64,000 nt of DNA from Paraburkholderia phenoliruptrix (GTDB lineage Bacteria > Pseudomonadota > Gammaproteobacteria > Burkholderiales > Burkholderiaceae): contig NZ_JAEUAV010000004.1 of the NCBI RefSeq assembly GCF_019511605.1, positions 1 through 64,000 on the forward strand, written 5' to 3'. The notes below the pieces were generated by a model. The model searched no databases. It saw nothing but the letters and a program-made list of their open reading frames with translations, and was not told the DNA's origin. Below are positions 43,131-52,469 of this stretch, in pieces; within the stretch, counting starts at the first letter, position 1; each line of letters starts with the position of its first letter. A program made the translations under genes and the position numbers.

Positions 43131-43409
43131 CTACCGCCGCGCCGCCGTTTGGCGCGGCAAGGTTTGACGCGGCGTCTTTTCGTCGTCGTAAAGCACGTGC
43201 TTGCGGCCTTCCACGTGGCGATTGATCGTGGCGCGCACGTCGGCGGCGGTCGCGTCGCCGGCTACCACGCGGCGAGAAATCTGCCCCGCGCGGTCGATCC
43301 ACTCGACGATCCGGCAAGCGCCGCCCCAAGGTTGATGAATGGGCGCGGAGACCCGGCAACCGCGCACCTGTATCGGGCGTTCGGCCAGGTTTTCATGTGA
43401 CTGTTTCAA
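43131..43409 (-). CDS. Small conserved protein, DUF2866-like
   Basis: Protein of 92 residues with no signal peptide or membrane segment. It contains IQVRGCRVSAPIHQPWGGAC and RHVEGRKHVLYDDE, blocks I recall from a Burkholderiales-only family named DUF2866. That name is from memory and not checked. Function is unknown. It lies 150 nt downstream of radA on the same strand and ends 19 nt from the end of the CoA-transferase gene, so it may share the radA message. Confidence 0.75.
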   Translation of the reverse strand: MKQSHENLAERPIQVRGCRVSAPIHQPWGGACRIVEWIDRAGQISRRVVAGDATAADVRATINRHVEGRKHVLYDDEKTPRQTLPRQTAARR

Positions 43410-43560
43410 GGCGCGATCCTTTTTCAGGCATCAAGGGATGCAATAGCTTTGCAGCTTAAGGAAAAAGGAAGGGCTTGTTGGTTACAGGCAACCTGGAGAT
43501 ATTTACCGCGCATTACGGCAGGCGCGCGACAGCGCCCACCTCAAATGGCATGGGACCTGT

Positions 43561-44937
43561 CTAGTCGAGCGTGCGGACCCGGTCGATAGCCTGTTCGAGG
43601 CGCTCGACCGCAATCACCTGTAAGCCTTCTATCGGCTGCTTGGGCGCGTTTGCCTTCGGAATGACGGCCACCGAAAAGCCGAGCTTGGCGGCTTCCTTCA
43701 GACGCTCCTGGCCTCGCGGCGACGGCCGGATCTCGCCGGCGAGCCCCACTTCGCCGAACACCACGAGTCCTTTGGGCAGCGGCTTGTTGCGCATGGACGA
43801 ATGAATCGCGAGCAACACCGCCAGGTCTGCGGCCGGCTCTGTGATCTTGACGCCGCCCACCGCGTTGAGAAACACATCCTGATCGAAACAGGCAATGCCC
43901 GCATGCCGGTGCAGCACCGCAAGCAGCATCGCAAGACGGTTCTGCTCGAGGCCGACGGCAAGACGCCGCGGATTCGGCGCGTTGGCGGAGTCGACCAGCG
44001 CCTGCACTTCGACGAGCAGCGGCCGTGTGCCCTCCTGCGTCACCAGCACGCACGAACCCGGCACCGATTGCTCGTGCTGCGACAAAAAGAGCGCCGACGG
44101 ATTGGCGACGCCGCGTAAGCCGCGCTCGGTCATCGCGAACACGCCCAGTTCGTTGACCGCGCCGAAGCGGTTCTTGATCGCGCGAACGAGGCGGAACGAC
44201 GAATGCGTGTCGCCCTCGAAGTACAGCACCGTGTCGACGATATGCTCGAGCACGCGCGGCCCGGCGAGCGCGCCCTCTTTCGTCACGTGGCCGACCATGA
44301 TGATCGTGACGCCCGACTGCTTCGCGATACGCGTGAGTTGCGCCGCGCATTCGCGAACCTGCGCGACCGAGCCCGGCGCCGACGTCAGCGCATCCGAATA
44401 GACGGTTTGAATCGAGTCGATGACGGCGACGTCGGGCCGCTCGTCGGCAATCGTCGCCTGGATTTTTTCGAGCTGGATTTCGGCGAGCAATTTGAGCTCG
44501 CTCGCTTTCGAACCTGGTTCGAGCAGCGACAAGCGTTGCGCGCGCAACGCGATCTGGGCGGCCGATTCCTCGCCGCTGATGTACAGCGCACGCCTGTCGG
44601 CGGCGATTTCGGCAAGCGACTGCAGCAACAGCGTGGATTTGCCGATGCCCGGGTCGCCGCCGATCAGCACCACGCCGCCCGGCACGAGGCCGCCGCCGAG
44701 CACGCGGTCGAATTCGCCGACGCCCGTGGAAAAGCGTGGCACGTCGGACGCTTCGATATCGGCGAGACGCCGCACGGGTGCGCTTTTCGCGAGCGACTGG
44801 AAGCGATGCGCGGACGGCGCCTCGGCCACCGACTCCACCAGCGTGTTCCAGGCCTGACACGACGGACACTGCCCTGCCCATTTCGGCGACTGCGCGCCGC
44901 ATTCACTGCATACGTACACCGTTTTTGCTTTTGCCAC
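43561..44937 (-). CDS. radA: DNA repair protein RadA
   Basis: Hexameric helicase that extends D-loops with RecA during recombination repair. The N-terminal C4 zinc finger has Cys10, Cys13, Cys24 and Cys27 in VCSECGAQSPKW and CPSC. The Walker A GGDPGIGKST is at residues 93-102, the RadA-specific KNRFG motif lies in AIKNRFGAVNELG, and a C-terminal Lon protease-like domain follows (about 290-458). All parts are intact at 458 residues. It is followed by the small DUF2866-like gene and preceded by alr on the same strand. Confidence 0.97.
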   Translation of the reverse strand: MAKAKTVYVCSECGAQSPKWAGQCPSCQAWNTLVESVAEAPSAHRFQSLAKSAPVRRLADIEASDVPRFSTGVGEFDRVLGGGLVPGGVVLIGGDPGIGKSTLLLQSLAEIAADRRALYISGEESAAQIALRAQRLSLLEPGSKASELKLLAEIQLEKIQATIADERPDVAVIDSIQTVYSDALTSAPGSVAQVRECAAQLTRIAKQSGVTIIMVGHVTKEGALAGPRVLEHIVDTVLYFEGDTHSSFRLVRAIKNRFGAVNELGVFAMTERGLRGVANPSALFLSQHEQSVPGSCVLVTQEGTRPLLVEVQALVDSANAPNPRRLAVGLEQNRLAMLLAVLHRHAGIACFDQDVFLNAVGGVKITEPAADLAVLLAIHSSMRNKPLPKGLVVFGEVGLAGEIRPSPRGQERLKEAAKLGFSVAVIPKANAPKQPIEGLQVIAVERLEQAIDRVRTLD

Positions 44938-45073
44938 GCGTTCCTGCCCGGGTTACTGTTTGTTGTTCTGCTTCAGTTGTTCTGCTTCAGTCGTGCTGCT
45001 TCAGTCCTGGTATTCTGTGCATCGTGGCACACGCTGCACCGAGCGGCGCGCACAACGCCCCGCTGCGCTCGCG

Positions 45074-46144
45074 TCACTCCGCGCGCACGGGTACGCGCGG
45101 CGCAACCGCGCACATCAACTCGTAGCCGATGGTGCCGCACGCGCGCGCAACGTCGTCGATGGGTAGCGAGGTGCCCCACAGTTCGACCCGCGAGCCGACG
45201 TTCGCCGTGGGCACCGGCGTGAGGTCGACGGTCAGCATATCCATCGACACGCGCCCCACGATCCGCGTACGCACGCCGTCCACAATCACGGGCGTGCCTT
45301 CGGGCGCGACGCGCGGATAACCGTCCGCGTAGCCGCACGCCACCACGCCGATGCGCATTGGCGCGCGCGCCTTGAAGAGCGAGCCGTAACCAACCGTCTG
45401 CCCTTCAGGGACGGACTGCACGGCGATCAGTTCGGAGGCGAGCGTCATGGCCGGCTGCAGGCCGGTGCCCTCGATGGCGGCGGACACGCCCGAAGGCGAC
45501 GCGCCATACATGATGATGCCCGGGCGCACCCAGTCGAAATGCGATTGCGGATGCCACAGCGTGGCGGCCGAATTGGCGAGGCTGCGCGCGCCGGCAATGC
45601 CCTGTGCGCCGCGCTCGAACGCTTCCATCTGGTGGGCAACGCCGCGCTCGCTGTCGGCGTCGGAGAAATGGGTCATCAGCGTGATCTGGCCGACGCCCTG
45701 GCAGGCGCGCGCCCGCTCCCACGCCGCGCGGAATTTTTCCGGCGTGTAGCCGAGCCGGTTCATGCCGCTGTTCATTTTCAACTGGATATTGACCGGCTTG
45801 GATAACCGCGCCATTTCGAGCATGCGCAACTGCTCGTCCGAATGCAGCGCCGTGGTGAGGCTGTAGCGGTCGATGACGTCGATATCCGTCGGACGAAAAA
45901 AGCCCTCCAGCAAAAGAATCGGACCAGCCCAGCCCAATTCACGCAACTTCACGGCTTCTTCCAGGTCCAGCAACCCAAAGCCGTCGGTTGCGCGCAAGCC
46001 CGGAAACGCCCGCGCGAGCCCGTGCCCGTAGGCATTGGCCTTGACGACCGCCCAGATTTTCGACTTTGGCGCATAGCGGCGCGCGACGGCAAGGTTATTG
46101 GCGAGGGCGGAGGTGTGAATCGTGGCTGAGAGGGGGCGCGGCAT
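45074..46144 (-). CDS. alr: Alanine racemase
   Basis: PLP enzyme that makes D-alanine for peptidoglycan. The PLP Lys35 lies in [13 protein letters not shown], and the catalytic Tyr lies in the GYGSLFKA segment. MTHFSDAD and the C-terminal [13 protein letters not shown] are family blocks. Length is 356 residues, like the DadX/Alr of betaproteobacteria. It is divergent from lplT with 218 nt between. A GATATAAA lies near 46261 on the plus strand, but I do not see a convincing full promoter. Whether this is the biosynthetic or the catabolic isozyme cannot be decided here. Confidence 0.95.
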   Translation of the reverse strand: MPRPLSATIHTSALANNLAVARRYAPKSKIWAVVKANAYGHGLARAFPGLRATDGFGLLDLEEAVKLRELGWAGPILLLEGFFRPTDIDVIDRYSLTTALHSDEQLRMLEMARLSKPVNIQLKMNSGMNRLGYTPEKFRAAWERARACQGVGQITLMTHFSDADSERGVAHQMEAFERGAQGIAGARSLANSAATLWHPQSHFDWVRPGIIMYGASPSGVSAAIEGTGLQPAMTLASELIAVQSVPEGQTVGYGSLFKARAPMRIGVVACGYADGYPRVAPEGTPVIVDGVRTRIVGRVSMDMLTVDLTPVPTANVGSRVELWGTSLPIDDVARACGTIGYELMCAVAPRVPVRAE

Positions 46145-46362
46145 GGAATTTTTTCGTAAAGACGCTTGTGAATCAGCGGCTTACAGGGCGTTTTCAACGC
46201 GCGGCAGCCCGCTGGGCGGTGCGATCAAGGATTCTGCTAGTCTGAATGCAGCTATTTTCATGATATAAAGCCGTGCGCACAACCCATTTCGAACGGCATA
46301 AGCCCGGACGCATAACAAACGGCCGGGGCGGACAGACCGCAGCGAGGACAGCATCGCATCAG

Positions 46363-47670
46363 ATGAAAAAAGGTTTTTACACCATCATGGCCGCGCAGTT
46401 TTTTTCGTCGCTGGCCGACAATGCGCTTCTGATCGCCGCTATCGCACTGCTGAAAGATCTACACGCCCCGAACTGGATGACGCCGCTGCTCAAGCTGTTC
46501 TTTGTGCTGTCGTACGTCGTTCTCGCCGCCTTCGTGGGCGCGTTTGCCGATTCCCGCCCGAAAGGCCGCGTCATGTTCATCACGAACACCATCAAGGTGG
46601 TCGGCTGCATCACGATGCTGATCGGCGCGCATCCGCTGGTTGCGTACGGTATCGTGGGTTTCGGCGCGGCCGCATATTCTCCCGCCAAATACGGCATTCT
46701 CACGGAACTGCTGCCGCCTGATCGCCTCGTTGCCGCCAACGGCTGGATCGAAGGCACCACGGTCGGCTCGATCATTCTCGGCACGGTGCTGGGCGGCGCG
46801 CTGATCAGCCCGCATATTGCCGCGCCCATTTTGCGGCACCACATTCCCACGGTGAACACGCCCGCCGAAGCGGCCATGCTCGTGATCATGGTGATCTACG
46901 TGATCGCCGCACTCTTCAATCTGCGCATTCCCGATACCGGCGCGCGTTATCCGAAACAGGAACACGGTCCGATCAGGCTCGTCACGGATTTCGCCGACTG
47001 TTTCGTGGTGCTGTGGCGCGACAAGCTCGGCCAGATTTCGCTCGCGGTCACCACGCTCTTCTGGGGCGCGGGCGCCACGCTGCAATTCATCGTGCTGAAG
47101 TGGGCGGAAGTGTCGCTCGGCATGTCGCTTTCCGAAGCTGCAATCCTGCAGGCGGTGGTCGCGGTCGGCGTCGCGGGCGGCGCGATCTTCGCGGCTTCGC
47201 GCGTGCCACTGAAAAAGTCGCTGTCGGTTCTGCCGGTCGGCATCATGATGGGCGTTGCCGTCATGCTGATGGCGTTCTACACGCGCCACCTGTTCCCGGC
47301 TCACTGGGGCCTGTACTTCGGCCGCATGCACGTGCCGGGTTACCTGATCTTCGCCTACCTTTTCCTGATGGTGGTCGGCGGCCTGTCGGGCTTCTTCGTG
47401 GTGCCGATGAATGCGCTGCTCCAGCATCGCGGCCACGTGCTGCTGTCGGCCGGACATTCAATCGCCGTGCAGAACTTCAACGAAAATCTCTCCGTGCTGA
47501 TCATGCTGTGCCTGTACGCGGTGCTCGTCTGGCTCGACGTGCCGGTCGCCGCAGTCATCGTGCTGTTTGGCACCTTCGTCTGCCTGATGATGTGGCTCGT
47601 GATGCGGCGTCACCAGGCCAATCAGCGCGCGTTCGACTCGGTTGCGCTGATCGGCGAAGTGAAGCACTGA
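46363..47670 (+). CDS. lplT: Lysophospholipid transporter LplT-like (MFS)
   Basis: Major facilitator-type inner membrane flippase that returns lysophospholipids to the cytoplasm for re-acylation. About eleven to twelve membrane helices are visible. The N-terminus GFYTIMAAQFFSSLADNALLI and SPAKYGILTELLPPDRLVAANGWIEG match LplT. The start is MKKGFYTIM (435 residues), because the 30 codons upstream are hydrophilic and not family-like. E. coli pairs lplT with the acyltransferase gene aas, but no acyltransferase is seen here. Confidence 0.88.
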   Translation: MKKGFYTIMAAQFFSSLADNALLIAAIALLKDLHAPNWMTPLLKLFFVLSYVVLAAFVGAFADSRPKGRVMFITNTIKVVGCITMLIGAHPLVAYGIVGFGAAAYSPAKYGILTELLPPDRLVAANGWIEGTTVGSIILGTVLGGALISPHIAAPILRHHIPTVNTPAEAAMLVIMVIYVIAALFNLRIPDTGARYPKQEHGPIRLVTDFADCFVVLWRDKLGQISLAVTTLFWGAGATLQFIVLKWAEVSLGMSLSEAAILQAVVAVGVAGGAIFAASRVPLKKSLSVLPVGIMMGVAVMLMAFYTRHLFPAHWGLYFGRMHVPGYLIFAYLFLMVVGGLSGFFVVPMNALLQHRGHVLLSAGHSIAVQNFNENLSVLIMLCLYAVLVWLDVPVAAVIVLFGTFVCLMMWLVMRRHQANQRAFDSVALIGEVKH

Positions 47671-47803
47671 CTCGTGCACCGAACCACGCACCGAAGCAGG
47701 CAACGAACCGCGTGCGGCCCGCTTGCCTCGCGCGGCCAATGGCGGCCGGCCGACTGCCTGCCGCCCTTATTCTGCTTTGCCTGTCCGCCTCGCCATCTCT
47801 GCC

Positions 47804-48613
47804 ATGACCCAACCGATTCCCAACGTGCTGACGATCGCCGGTTCCGACTCCGGCGGCGGCGCCGGCATTCAGGCCGACCTGAAGGCCTTCTCCGCGCTCG
47901 GCGCTTACGGCGCGAGCGTGATCACCGCGCTGACCGCGCAGAACACGCGCGGCGTGAGCGCGATCCACGCGCCGGACGCGGCCTTCGTGACTGCCCAACT
48001 CGACGCGGTGTTCGACGACATCCGCATCGACGCCGTGAAGATCGGCATGCTGGCGAACGCGTCGATCGTGCGTGCGGTGGCCGAGGCGCTGCGCCGTCAC
48101 AAGCCTGCGCGTATCGTGCTCGACACGGTGATGATCTCCAAGAGCAACCATGCGCTGCTGCTGCCGGATGCAGTCGCGGCCCTGCGCGACGAGTTACTGC
48201 CGCTCGCCGATCTGTTGACCCCGAATCTTCCCGAAGCCGCCGCGCTGCTTGGCGGTGTGCCGCCGGCTGTCGACGAAGCCGCGATGGTCGAGCAAGGCGA
48301 GGCGCTGCGTGCGCTGGGCGCGCGCGCGGTGCTGATGAAAGGCGGCCATCTGGGCGCCGCCGACAGTCCCGACTGGCTGGTGCAGGAAAGCGGCACGCTG
48401 CGTCTGGGCGGCCCGCGCGTGCCGGTGAAGAACACGCACGGAACAGGCTGCACGCTGTCGTCGGCGATTGCCGCACTGATTCCGCAGCGCGACGATCTCG
48501 CGAGTGCCGTCGCCGATGCCAAGCAGTATCTGACCGGCGCGTTGCAGGCAAGCGATCGGCTGGAGGTAGGCAGCGGCGTCGGCCCGGTACATCATTTCTA
48601 TCGATGGTGGTAA
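47804..48613 (+). CDS. thiD: Hydroxymethylpyrimidine/phosphomethylpyrimidine kinase
   Basis: Ribokinase-fold enzyme that phosphorylates HMP twice for thiamine synthesis. The N-terminal GSDSGGGAGIQADLKAFSA binds substrate, and the C-terminal GTGCTLSSAIAA holds the anion hole and catalytic Cys. Length is 269 residues from MTQPIPNVLTI. It follows lplT by 133 nt. No other thiamine gene or thiamine riboswitch is visible nearby. Confidence 0.95.
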   Translation: MTQPIPNVLTIAGSDSGGGAGIQADLKAFSALGAYGASVITALTAQNTRGVSAIHAPDAAFVTAQLDAVFDDIRIDAVKIGMLANASIVRAVAEALRRHKPARIVLDTVMISKSNHALLLPDAVAALRDELLPLADLLTPNLPEAAALLGGVPPAVDEAAMVEQGEALRALGARAVLMKGGHLGAADSPDWLVQESGTLRLGGPRVPVKNTHGTGCTLSSAIAALIPQRDDLASAVADAKQYLTGALQASDRLEVGSGVGPVHHFYRWW

Positions 48614-48622
48614 GCCGGCGCC

Positions 48623-49657
48623 CTACTGTCCGGCATACTCTCGCGCTCGCTGCGGCCAGTCGTCGGGCACGATGAAGCCGCGCGACTGTTCGAGCAGATT
48701 GCCCGCGCTGTCTTCGCTGAACGCGGCGACCATCGTCGGCGTGGGTTGCTGCGAGGTGTGAACGGCAAGCGTCGTGGCGTCGACGAAAAGCGCGTGGGCC
48801 GCCGCGCGTTCCCCGGCCAGGTGGCGTCGCGGCGCGAGCCATTCGAGACGCGGCAGCACACGCCAATGCGGGCCGCGCGTTGGCGCAAACTGCGGCCATT
48901 CGCTGTGCGTCACCCACCAGCCCCGGCTATGCCCGGGATTCAGTTCGGCCGGATCGCGGGGCACCTCGTCACGCCGATAAAACAGCCAGCCTTTGACGAA
49001 CATTTGCGGCGTCCACGAGCCGGGATAACCCGCCGACGCCAATTCGTCCCGCGCGCTCAACGGCAATTGATGACCGAGCAGATGGGCGAGCTTGAGGTCG
49101 AAGCGGTCTTTCAGATTCGGGCCGACGTAGTCGGATAGTCGCGCGGATCCAGCCGCCGATCGATGAGCAGCATGCTCTGCGTCGACCTGGCCCGCATGCA
49201 AGTAACACTTCACCGCGAGTTCCCAGTGAAGCCGCGCGCCCTCCTGCGTGCTGAGCAGAAAATCGCATTCGCCAAGCGTGACGCCAGCGCGCCGCAACGG
49301 CACGCCGGCCGCCACGAGCCGCGCCGCCGGCCCATGTTGCAGGAACCAGCCGAGCAGGCGTTCGGCGTAGCGGCCGAGGCGCGTGATGCGCGTCGCGGCG
49401 AGATCGCGCTGCAGAGGCTCGGGCGCCGCATCGAGCGCGCGTAGAAATTCGAGCGTTGCGGCGAGTTCCTCCGACGTAACGAACGGCGTGGCCAGCTCGC
49501 CTGCCGGTGGTTGTGCCCGCAACAGATCGGCGCTCAATAACAGCCACGTCAGATCGCGCACTGCCGGATCATGCAGCGTATCGAGCATGCTGCGAAGGAT
49601 CGCGGGATCGGCGCGCAGCGCGTCAGCCCGGCGCGCCGGCGATCGATCTACGGTCAC
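48623..49657 (-). CDS. DUF1853-family protein
   Basis: Protein of 344 residues of unknown function that I match from memory to DUF1853, found in many beta- and gammaproteobacteria. No signal peptide or membrane helix is visible. Conserved-looking blocks are LGRYAERLLGWFLQ, GECDFLLSTQEGARLHWELAVKCYL and NLKDRFDLKLAHL. The middle block, with E...D and E.A.K spacing, recalls a PD-(D/E)XK nuclease core. The GTG start at 49657 overlaps the TGA stop of the uracil-DNA glycosylase gene (GTGA), so the two are translationally coupled. The C-terminus lies only 9 nt from the end of thiD. Confidence 0.8.
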   Translation of the reverse strand: MTVDRSPARRADALRADPAILRSMLDTLHDPAVRDLTWLLLSADLLRAQPPAGELATPFVTSEELAATLEFLRALDAAPEPLQRDLAATRITRLGRYAERLLGWFLQHGPAARLVAAGVPLRRAGVTLGECDFLLSTQEGARLHWELAVKCYLHAGQVDAEHAAHRSAAGSARLSDYVGPNLKDRFDLKLAHLLGHQLPLSARDELASAGYPGSWTPQMFVKGWLFYRRDEVPRDPAELNPGHSRGWWVTHSEWPQFAPTRGPHWRVLPRLEWLAPRRHLAGERAAAHALFVDATTLAVHTSQQPTPTMVAAFSEDSAGNLLEQSRGFIVPDDWPQRAREYAGQ

Positions 49658-50682
49658 CGCTTCGGCGCATCCGACGGCGCGCCGCCGCCCCCGCGCCATG
49701 TATCGCGCGCAAGGCACAGGTCGGCCCACGCCTTGGCCTTGTCTGGCAGGCTGCGCAACAGATAAGCCGGGTGATACGTGACGACCACCGGCACGCCCTC
49801 GTATTCGTGGACGCGCCCGCGCAGCGACGAAATGCTCGCGTCGGTCTTGAGCAGACTTTGCGCGGCGAAGCGGCCAAGCGCGACAATCAGCTTGGGCTTG
49901 ACGAGCGCCACCTGGCGTTGCAGATACGGTTCGCAGCGCGCGACTTCGTCGGGCTCGGGATTGCGATTGCCCGGCGGGCGGCACTTGATGACGTTGGCGA
50001 TATACACGTTAGCGCCGCGCGCGAGCGTCAGCGAACGCAGCATATTGTCGAGCAGCTTGCCCGCCTGGCCGACGAACGGCTCGCCCACGCGGTCCTCGTT
50101 CTCGCCCGGCGCTTCGCCGATCAGCATCCAGTCGGCCTGGCGGTCGCCAACGCCGAACACGGTCTTCGTGCGCTTCTCGCACAGCCGGCAGCGTTCGCAG
50201 GTCGCGACGCGCTCGCTGAGCGCGTCCCAGTCGAGCGTGTTGACGGCCGGCGGCGCCGGCACGGCGGCGTCGGACTCGCCCGGCGGATGGAGCGGCAGGT
50301 CGTCGAACCAGGCGAAGCCGTCGTCGGGCGGAGCGTCGAACGCGAAAGGTTCGGCGCTGGGACTCGCTTGCGCAGGCTGTGGGTCACCGCTCGCAGTGCC
50401 GGGCGGCGCGCGCTGTGGCTCGGGCGCGCGCGACGGTTGGGCGGGAGGCACGGAAGCTTCATGTGCGACAGCCCTTTGCGCTGTCACCGAAGAGTGCTGT
50501 GCGACGGCCGGTTCGTGCGCCACGGCCGGTCCGCGCGCGACCGCCCGCTCCGGCGCGAGCCCGGTTTCCCGCGCCGCCGCCTGCTCCTGCGCGGCAGCAG
50601 ACTCGTGCCCCACCGCCATCCCGCGACGCACCCAGCGCGGCGCGAGGCCGAACTCTTCCAGCATCGATTCATGCAGCGCCAT
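49654..50682 (-). CDS. Uracil-DNA glycosylase, family 4 type with [4Fe-4S] cluster
   Basis: Removes uracil from DNA. The C-terminal 190 residues are the enzyme: cluster ligands Cys162, Cys165, Cys234 and Cys250 ([22 protein letters not shown]), the active motif GEAPGENED at 189-197 and HPAYLLR at 304-310. Residues about 22-150 are an Ala/Pro/Glu-rich linker with imperfect AVAHE repeats, ahead of which lies a short conserved-looking [20 protein letters not shown]. That end may be a partner-binding peptide. The start is [10 protein letters not shown] at 50682, overlapping rimI by 14 nt. Type 5 is a less likely alternative. Confidence 0.9.
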   Translation of the reverse strand: MALHESMLEEFGLAPRWVRRGMAVGHESAAAQEQAAARETGLAPERAVARGPAVAHEPAVAQHSSVTAQRAVAHEASVPPAQPSRAPEPQRAPPGTASGDPQPAQASPSAEPFAFDAPPDDGFAWFDDLPLHPPGESDAAVPAPPAVNTLDWDALSERVATCERCRLCEKRTKTVFGVGDRQADWMLIGEAPGENEDRVGEPFVGQAGKLLDNMLRSLTLARGANVYIANVIKCRPPGNRNPEPDEVARCEPYLQRQVALVKPKLIVALGRFAAQSLLKTDASISSLRGRVHEYEGVPVVVTYHPAYLLRSLPDKAKAWADLCLARDTWRGGGGAPSDAPKR

Positions 50683-51163
50683 CTGCGCCCTCCCTGACAA
50701 ACGATAAACGCATCACGATGGCGTCCTCCCGGCTGCGATGCCGCGCCGGATAATAGTTCTTGCGCCGGCCGATCGACGTGAAGCCGAAACGCTCGTACAG
50801 CCGGATCGCGCGATGATTCGACGGCCGCACTTCGAGCAACACTCCGTCGAGCTTTTCCGCGCGGGTAATACGCACGGCTTCGCGCAGCAGCGCGAGTCCG
50901 GCGCCCGCGCCTTGCGCGGCGGGCGCCACGCACAGATTGAGCAGATGCATTTCGTCGACCACGGGCATCAGCACGCAATAGCCGATCAGCGTCCCTGTGA
51001 CGTGCCGCAGACAAACGCCGAAATAGCCGTTGCGCAGCGAGTCGCCGAAATTGCCGCGGCTCCAGGGGAATTCATAGGCGAGCTTTTCGATGGCGGCCAC
51101 TTCGTCCAGATCGCCTTCGGTCATCGGCGACATGTAGCGGTCCGCCAGCAGCACGCCGCTCAT
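50669..51163 (-). CDS. rimI: Ribosomal protein S18 N-acetyltransferase RimI
   Basis: GNAT acetyltransferase for the N-terminal Ala of S18. The acetyl-CoA site [17 protein letters not shown] corresponds to the GNAT motif A, and [20 protein letters not shown] is the RimI-like motif [21 protein letters not shown] forms the central strands. Length is 164 residues. It overlaps tsaB by 4 nt (ATGA) and udg by 14 nt. The tsaB-rimI pairing is common in proteobacteria and supports the name. Confidence 0.94.
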   Translation of the reverse strand: MSGVLLADRYMSPMTEGDLDEVAAIEKLAYEFPWSRGNFGDSLRNGYFGVCLRHVTGTLIGYCVLMPVVDEMHLLNLCVAPAAQGAGAGLALLREAVRITRAEKLDGVLLEVRPSNHRAIRLYERFGFTSIGRRKNYYPARHRSREDAIVMRLSFVREGADGAA

Positions 51164-52029
51164 GGCCGTCCCTCGCGCGATTCGGGGCCGTGCTCGAGCG
51201 CCGCAGTTTGACGTGCATTGGCGGCTTGGGTGGCTTCGGTGGTCTGGGCCGCCGGGGTGGCTTGGGTGGCCTGGGTAGCCTTGGCGGCTTTCTCCGCCAT
51301 GCGCTCCGCCGTGGTCTGCGCGACCTTGTTGCGCACGTATTCCGGCGCGGCCTGATCAGCGGGCACTGTGCGGCCCGCGCGGAAGGCGCGCAGCGCCGCG
51401 TGCGCGAGCGGCAGAGCGTGCGGCAACGCATCTCCATCGACGCTTCGGGCGGCGGCCGCCGCCGTGCCGACGATACGTGAGCCGAAAGCCGCCGCGGCAT
51501 TGCCCGCAAGCGTGAACGGTTCGTCCGGAAACAGCAGACGTTCGGGCGTATCGAGCGACGCGCCGTGCACGACACGCCATTCGCCTTGCGCGTCGTCCCA
51601 CGCGTAGTCGGCCCAGTAGATCTCGTCCATGCGTGCGTCGAGCGCGGCGAGCACGCGCGTTGCGCCCGGATCGCGGTGCCGCGCGCTTTCGGCGCACACG
51701 AGCAGGGTGCTGACCGGCACCACCGGCAGATCGAGGCCGAAGGCGAGCCCTTGTGCGACGCCCGTCGCGGTGCGCAGCCCGGTAAAGGAGCCTGGGCCGG
51801 AGCCGAACGCGATCGCGTTGCAGTCGGCGAGCGTCAGCCCGGCTTCGGCGAACAGTTCGCGGATCGCGGGCAGAAGCCGCGTGCTGGACACGGCGCCCGT
51901 TTCTTCGTGACGGACCCATGCGCGCGGCTTGGCGCCAGCATGGCCGGCGGCGTCGCCGGCAGTAGCGAGCAGCGCTACCGAGCAGAATTCGGTGGAGGTA
52001 TCGAGGGCGAGAAGCACGGTTTGAGTCAT
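51160..52029 (-). CDS. tsaB: tRNA threonylcarbamoyladenosine synthesis protein TsaB
   Basis: Partner of TsaD and TsaE in making the t6A modification at position 37 of tRNAs that read ANN codons. The N-terminal LLALDTSTEFCSVAL and SGPGSFTGLRTATGVAQGLA are the ASKHA-fold signature, and the C-terminal block PEYVRNKVA normally ends the protein. Residues 244-289 are an extra Ala/Thr/Gln-rich tail (KATQATQATPAAQ) with a three-residue step. The start is MTQTVLLALD (289 residues, about 50 longer than usual). It is the first gene of the tsaB-rimI-udg-DUF1853 operon. Confidence 0.94.
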   Translation of the reverse strand: MTQTVLLALDTSTEFCSVALLATAGDAAGHAGAKPRAWVRHEETGAVSSTRLLPAIRELFAEAGLTLADCNAIAFGSGPGSFTGLRTATGVAQGLAFGLDLPVVPVSTLLVCAESARHRDPGATRVLAALDARMDEIYWADYAWDDAQGEWRVVHGASLDTPERLLFPDEPFTLAGNAAAAFGSRIVGTAAAAARSVDGDALPHALPLAHAALRAFRAGRTVPADQAAPEYVRNKVAQTTAERMAEKAAKATQATQATPAAQTTEATQAANARQTAALEHGPESREGRP

Positions 52030-52199
52030 GGACCGTATTGTAATCGGCGCCGCGCGCATAGATGCGCTTTGGCCGCGCGGTCGTCGCAGCGCGTCTGCTG
52101 CTCCCGGCTCGTGGCGTTTGGAATAAGCCCTCGGCCACGCCGCGCCATGCAATTGTTATGATCGTCGGCCACCTGACCATCCTGCCGGAGAGCACCAAG

Positions 52200-52469
52200 A
52201 TGACGGACCTCGACACCCAGTTCACGCAAGCTCAGGAAGACGTCAAGCAATTGCCCGAGCGCCCGGGCAACCTCACGTTGCTGCGCCTCTACGCCCTCTA
52301 CAAGCAGGGGAGCGAAGGCGACGTGCATGGCGACAAGCCGGGTTTTGCCGACATTGTCGGCAAATACAAGTACGACGCGTGGGCCGCGTTGAAAGGCACC
52401 GCGCAGGACGCGGCCAAGCAGCAATACGTAGAACTGGTTGAATCGCTGAAGAGCGGCACTGCTGCCTGA
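52200..52469 (+). CDS. Acyl-CoA-binding protein
   Basis: Small four-helix protein that binds long-chain acyl-CoA esters. It has the family core LLRLYALYKQGSEGDV at residues 27-42 and KYKYDAWAALKG at 54-65. Length is 89 residues from MTDLDTQFTQ, preceded by GGAGAGC. ACBP is typical of eukaryotes and found in a limited set of bacteria including Burkholderiales. The gene stands alone, divergent from tsaB. Confidence 0.92.
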   Translation: MTDLDTQFTQAQEDVKQLPERPGNLTLLRLYALYKQGSEGDVHGDKPGFADIVGKYKYDAWAALKGTAQDAAKQQYVELVESLKSGTAA

